From: Thermoflexales bacterium
GTDB lineage: Bacteria > Chloroflexota > Anaerolineae > S140-20
DNA length: 5,584 bases
Assembly (NCBI GenBank): GCA_015484715.1
Contig: WFUY01000341.1
Location: 1 to 5,584 of the forward strand
Direction: 5' to 3'
Below, in pieces: positions 5,043 through 5,584 of the stretch. How positions within the stretch are numbered: the stretch's first letter is position 1; each line of letters opens with the position of its first letter. The notes under the pieces were generated by a model. It did not search any database, was not told the origin of the DNA, and worked only from the letters and a program-made list of their open reading frames with translations. A program made the position numbers and the translations under genes.

Positions 5043-5286
5043 CGGCCTTCCTCCGTCGTCCTTGCCGCCCCAGGTCCTCCCGCCAGGGGTTGTGTTTCTG
5101 GGAGCCCAGGGCCTCCATCCGCCGCTTGTAGGCCAGCAGGCTCTCCCGGCCGATCAGCCAGTCTCGGCCCGCCTTTCGGGCCTCAATCCGGCCCTTGATT
5201 GCAAGCTGGCGGATGTAGGCGGTGCTGTAGCCGGTGAGGGCCGCGCCCTCCCTGGTCGTAATCCACCCCTCAAGGACTTCGCTCAA
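5035..5286 (-). CDS. Excisionase-type helix-turn-helix protein
   Basis: An 83-residue protein starting at TTG. The start is set by the ribosome binding site AGGAGGGGGAGGACC directly before it and by the loss of protein-like sequence upstream in the open frame. Residues 8-52 form a MerR/excisionase-like HTH of the HTH_17 type: WITTREGAALTGYS, then AYIRQLAIKGRIEARKAGR and WLIGRESLLAYKRR. This layout is an N-terminal helix, a recognition helix (YIRQLAIKGRI) and a wing with a Trp-containing strand. The C-terminal tail is short and basic (LGRQGRRRKADD). Such proteins act as recombination directionality factors or local transcription regulators on integrative elements. No integrase is in the window, so a pure regulator is equally possible. 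The gene starts 13 bp after the zinc-ribbon gene and overlaps the next gene by 8 bp. The style resembles Chloroflexota HTH proteins; that is an impression. Confidence 0.85.
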   Translation of the reverse strand: MSEVLEGWITTREGAALTGYSTAYIRQLAIKGRIEARKAGRDWLIGRESLLAYKRRMEALGSQKHNPWREDLGRQGRRRKADD

Positions 5287-5299
5287 GGTCCTCCCCCTC

Positions 5300-5518
5300 C
5301 TATTCTGCCGAAAAAGCCGCTCCTGGGGCCTCCTGGGGCCTCTCAGGGGCATTCTGGACGGTATCGTCGGCATCCGGGGCCAGGGATTCCTCCAGCCGCC
5401 GGCGGCACCGAGGGCACAGCCAGTCACCCCAGGATGCCGGTCGCCGGCCGCATTCCCAACAAAGCCCGTCACTCTCCAACCGGGGCAGGGTTCCGTGCAC
5501 CCAGTATCCCAAGTACAT
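5300..5518 (-). CDS. Small zinc-ribbon protein
   Basis: A 72-residue protein with two CxxC knuckles, Cys20/Cys23 and Cys35/Cys38, separated by 11 residues. This is a standard zinc-ribbon spacing. The ribbon is followed by an arginine-rich turn (RRR at 39-41) and an acidic, proline-rich, probably disordered tail from about residue 45. The ATG start has a strong site (GGAGGGAAGCG before ATG). It is the first gene of the leftward operon and ends 13 bp before the HTH gene. The tail is encoded in part by a tandem duplication of TCCTGGGGCC near 5322-5342. Similar tiny ribbons are common in phages and mobile elements and usually serve as nucleic-acid or protein-binding accessories. The exact role is unknown. 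Confidence 0.8.
   Translation of the reverse strand: MYLGYWVHGTLPRLESDGLCWECGRRPASWGDWLCPRCRRRLEESLAPDADDTVQNAPERPQEAPGAAFSAE
5358..5367. repeat. Second copy of the ACGGTATCGT palindrome core
   Basis: GACG-GTAT-CGTC (5357-5368) is a shorter version, with 4-bp arms, of the palindrome at 5535-5556. It has the same GTAT centre in the same orientation, 183 bp further into the operon and within the first gene. A pair of related palindromes near a promoter is what a repressor that loops or spreads would use. With only 10 shared bases, coincidence remains possible. Confidence 0.3.
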
Positions 5519-5534
5519 CGCTTCCCTCCTTGGT

Positions 5535-5556
5535 GTCCTTACGGTATCGTAAGGAC
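5535..5556. promoter_or_regulatory. Palindromic operator candidate upstream of the leftward operon
   Basis: Perfect inverted repeat with 9-bp arms (GTCCTTACG / CGTAAGGAC) around a 4-bp centre GTAT. Its inner edge is 16 bp before the ATG of the first gene, so it sits where a promoter or operator should be. On the minus strand it contains TACGAT, a weak match to a -10 box, but no good -35 box is visible. No long T-run follows it in either direction, so it looks more like a protein-binding site than a terminator. The core ACGGTATCGT recurs at 5358-5367 inside the first gene. The excisionase-like HTH protein encoded at 5035-5286 is one candidate binder; this is inference. Confidence 0.45.
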
Positions 5557-5565
5557 TCTTTGTGT

Positions 5566-5584
5566 AAAAAAAGCAAGCCTTGCA
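5566..5584 (-). terminator. Partial intrinsic terminator of an upstream off-window gene
   Basis: Read on the minus strand, the right edge is GCAAGGCTTGC followed directly by seven T residues. The GC-containing segment can form only a 4-bp stem within the window (GCAA/TTGC), so the rest of the stem, if it is a real terminator, lies beyond the edge. The T-run directly after a self-complementary stretch is the normal layout of a Rho-independent terminator for a leftward gene. It would separate that gene from the operon starting at 5518. The alternative is a simple AT-rich promoter upstream element. Confidence 0.4.

Noticed and set aside
5322..5342. Tandem TCCTGGGGCC duplication as a functional repeat.
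   Set aside because: Only two copies, inside a low-complexity coding tail; explained by a simple duplication.

Overview
This is a GC-rich window carrying one long leftward (minus-strand) transcription unit of eleven genes. Intergenic gaps are tiny or negative except for two gaps of 165 and 94 bp. No plus-strand protein gene is convincing. The content is typical of an integrated conjugative element or plasmid backbone: a small zinc-ribbon protein, an excisionase-type helix-turn-helix (HTH) protein, a four-pass membrane protein with a C-terminal winged helix, an FtsK/SpoIIIE-type DNA translocase, a PD-(D/E)xK nuclease-like protein and a string of small unknown proteins. The host looks like a GC-rich bacterium with strong GGAGG ribosome binding sites. 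The style of the HTH protein makes Chloroflexota my best guess, with Actinomycetota as the alternative. This is an impression from sequence character, not a search result. TTA codons and unremarkable small genes argue against Streptomyces itself.

Layout, read in the direction of transcription (right to left). At the right edge is the T-rich end of what looks like a terminator of an off-window gene, followed by a 9-bp-arm palindrome just upstream of the first gene. Genes 1-4 (5518 to 4378) are a zinc-ribbon protein, an excisionase-like HTH protein with a TTG start, an unknown 132-aa protein and an unknown Cys-containing 89-aa protein, all coupled or nearly so. Gene 5 (4400 to 3666) encodes the membrane/winged-helix protein, which resembles SpdB/DUF2637 proteins. 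A 165-bp non-coding gap (3501-3665) follows, with three hairpins and a good plus-strand sigma-70-type promoter placed to make a roughly 70-nt antisense RNA against the translocase leader. Gene 6 (3500 to 1905) is the FtsK/TraB-like translocase with its own C-terminal HTH. The last codons of this gene and the 94-bp gap after it hold a dense cluster of 8-bp motifs (GGCGRTAY) and longer repeats. Genes 7-12 (1810 to the left edge) are the nuclease-like protein, a coiled-coil protein, a Cys-rich protein, a tiny signal-anchored protein, an unknown 133-aa protein and a truncated gene running off the window.

How they may work together. An SpdB-like membrane protein next to an FtsK-type translocase that ends in an HTH domain, with short repeats at the translocase gene's 3' end, parallels the Streptomyces conjugation module (TraB, SpdB and the clt site, whose 8-bp repeats TraB binds). 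The attractive hypothesis is a translocase-based double-stranded DNA transfer system with its recognition site embedded beside its own gene, possibly tuned by an antisense RNA. The gene families and repeats are seen in the sequence; the functional assembly is inference.
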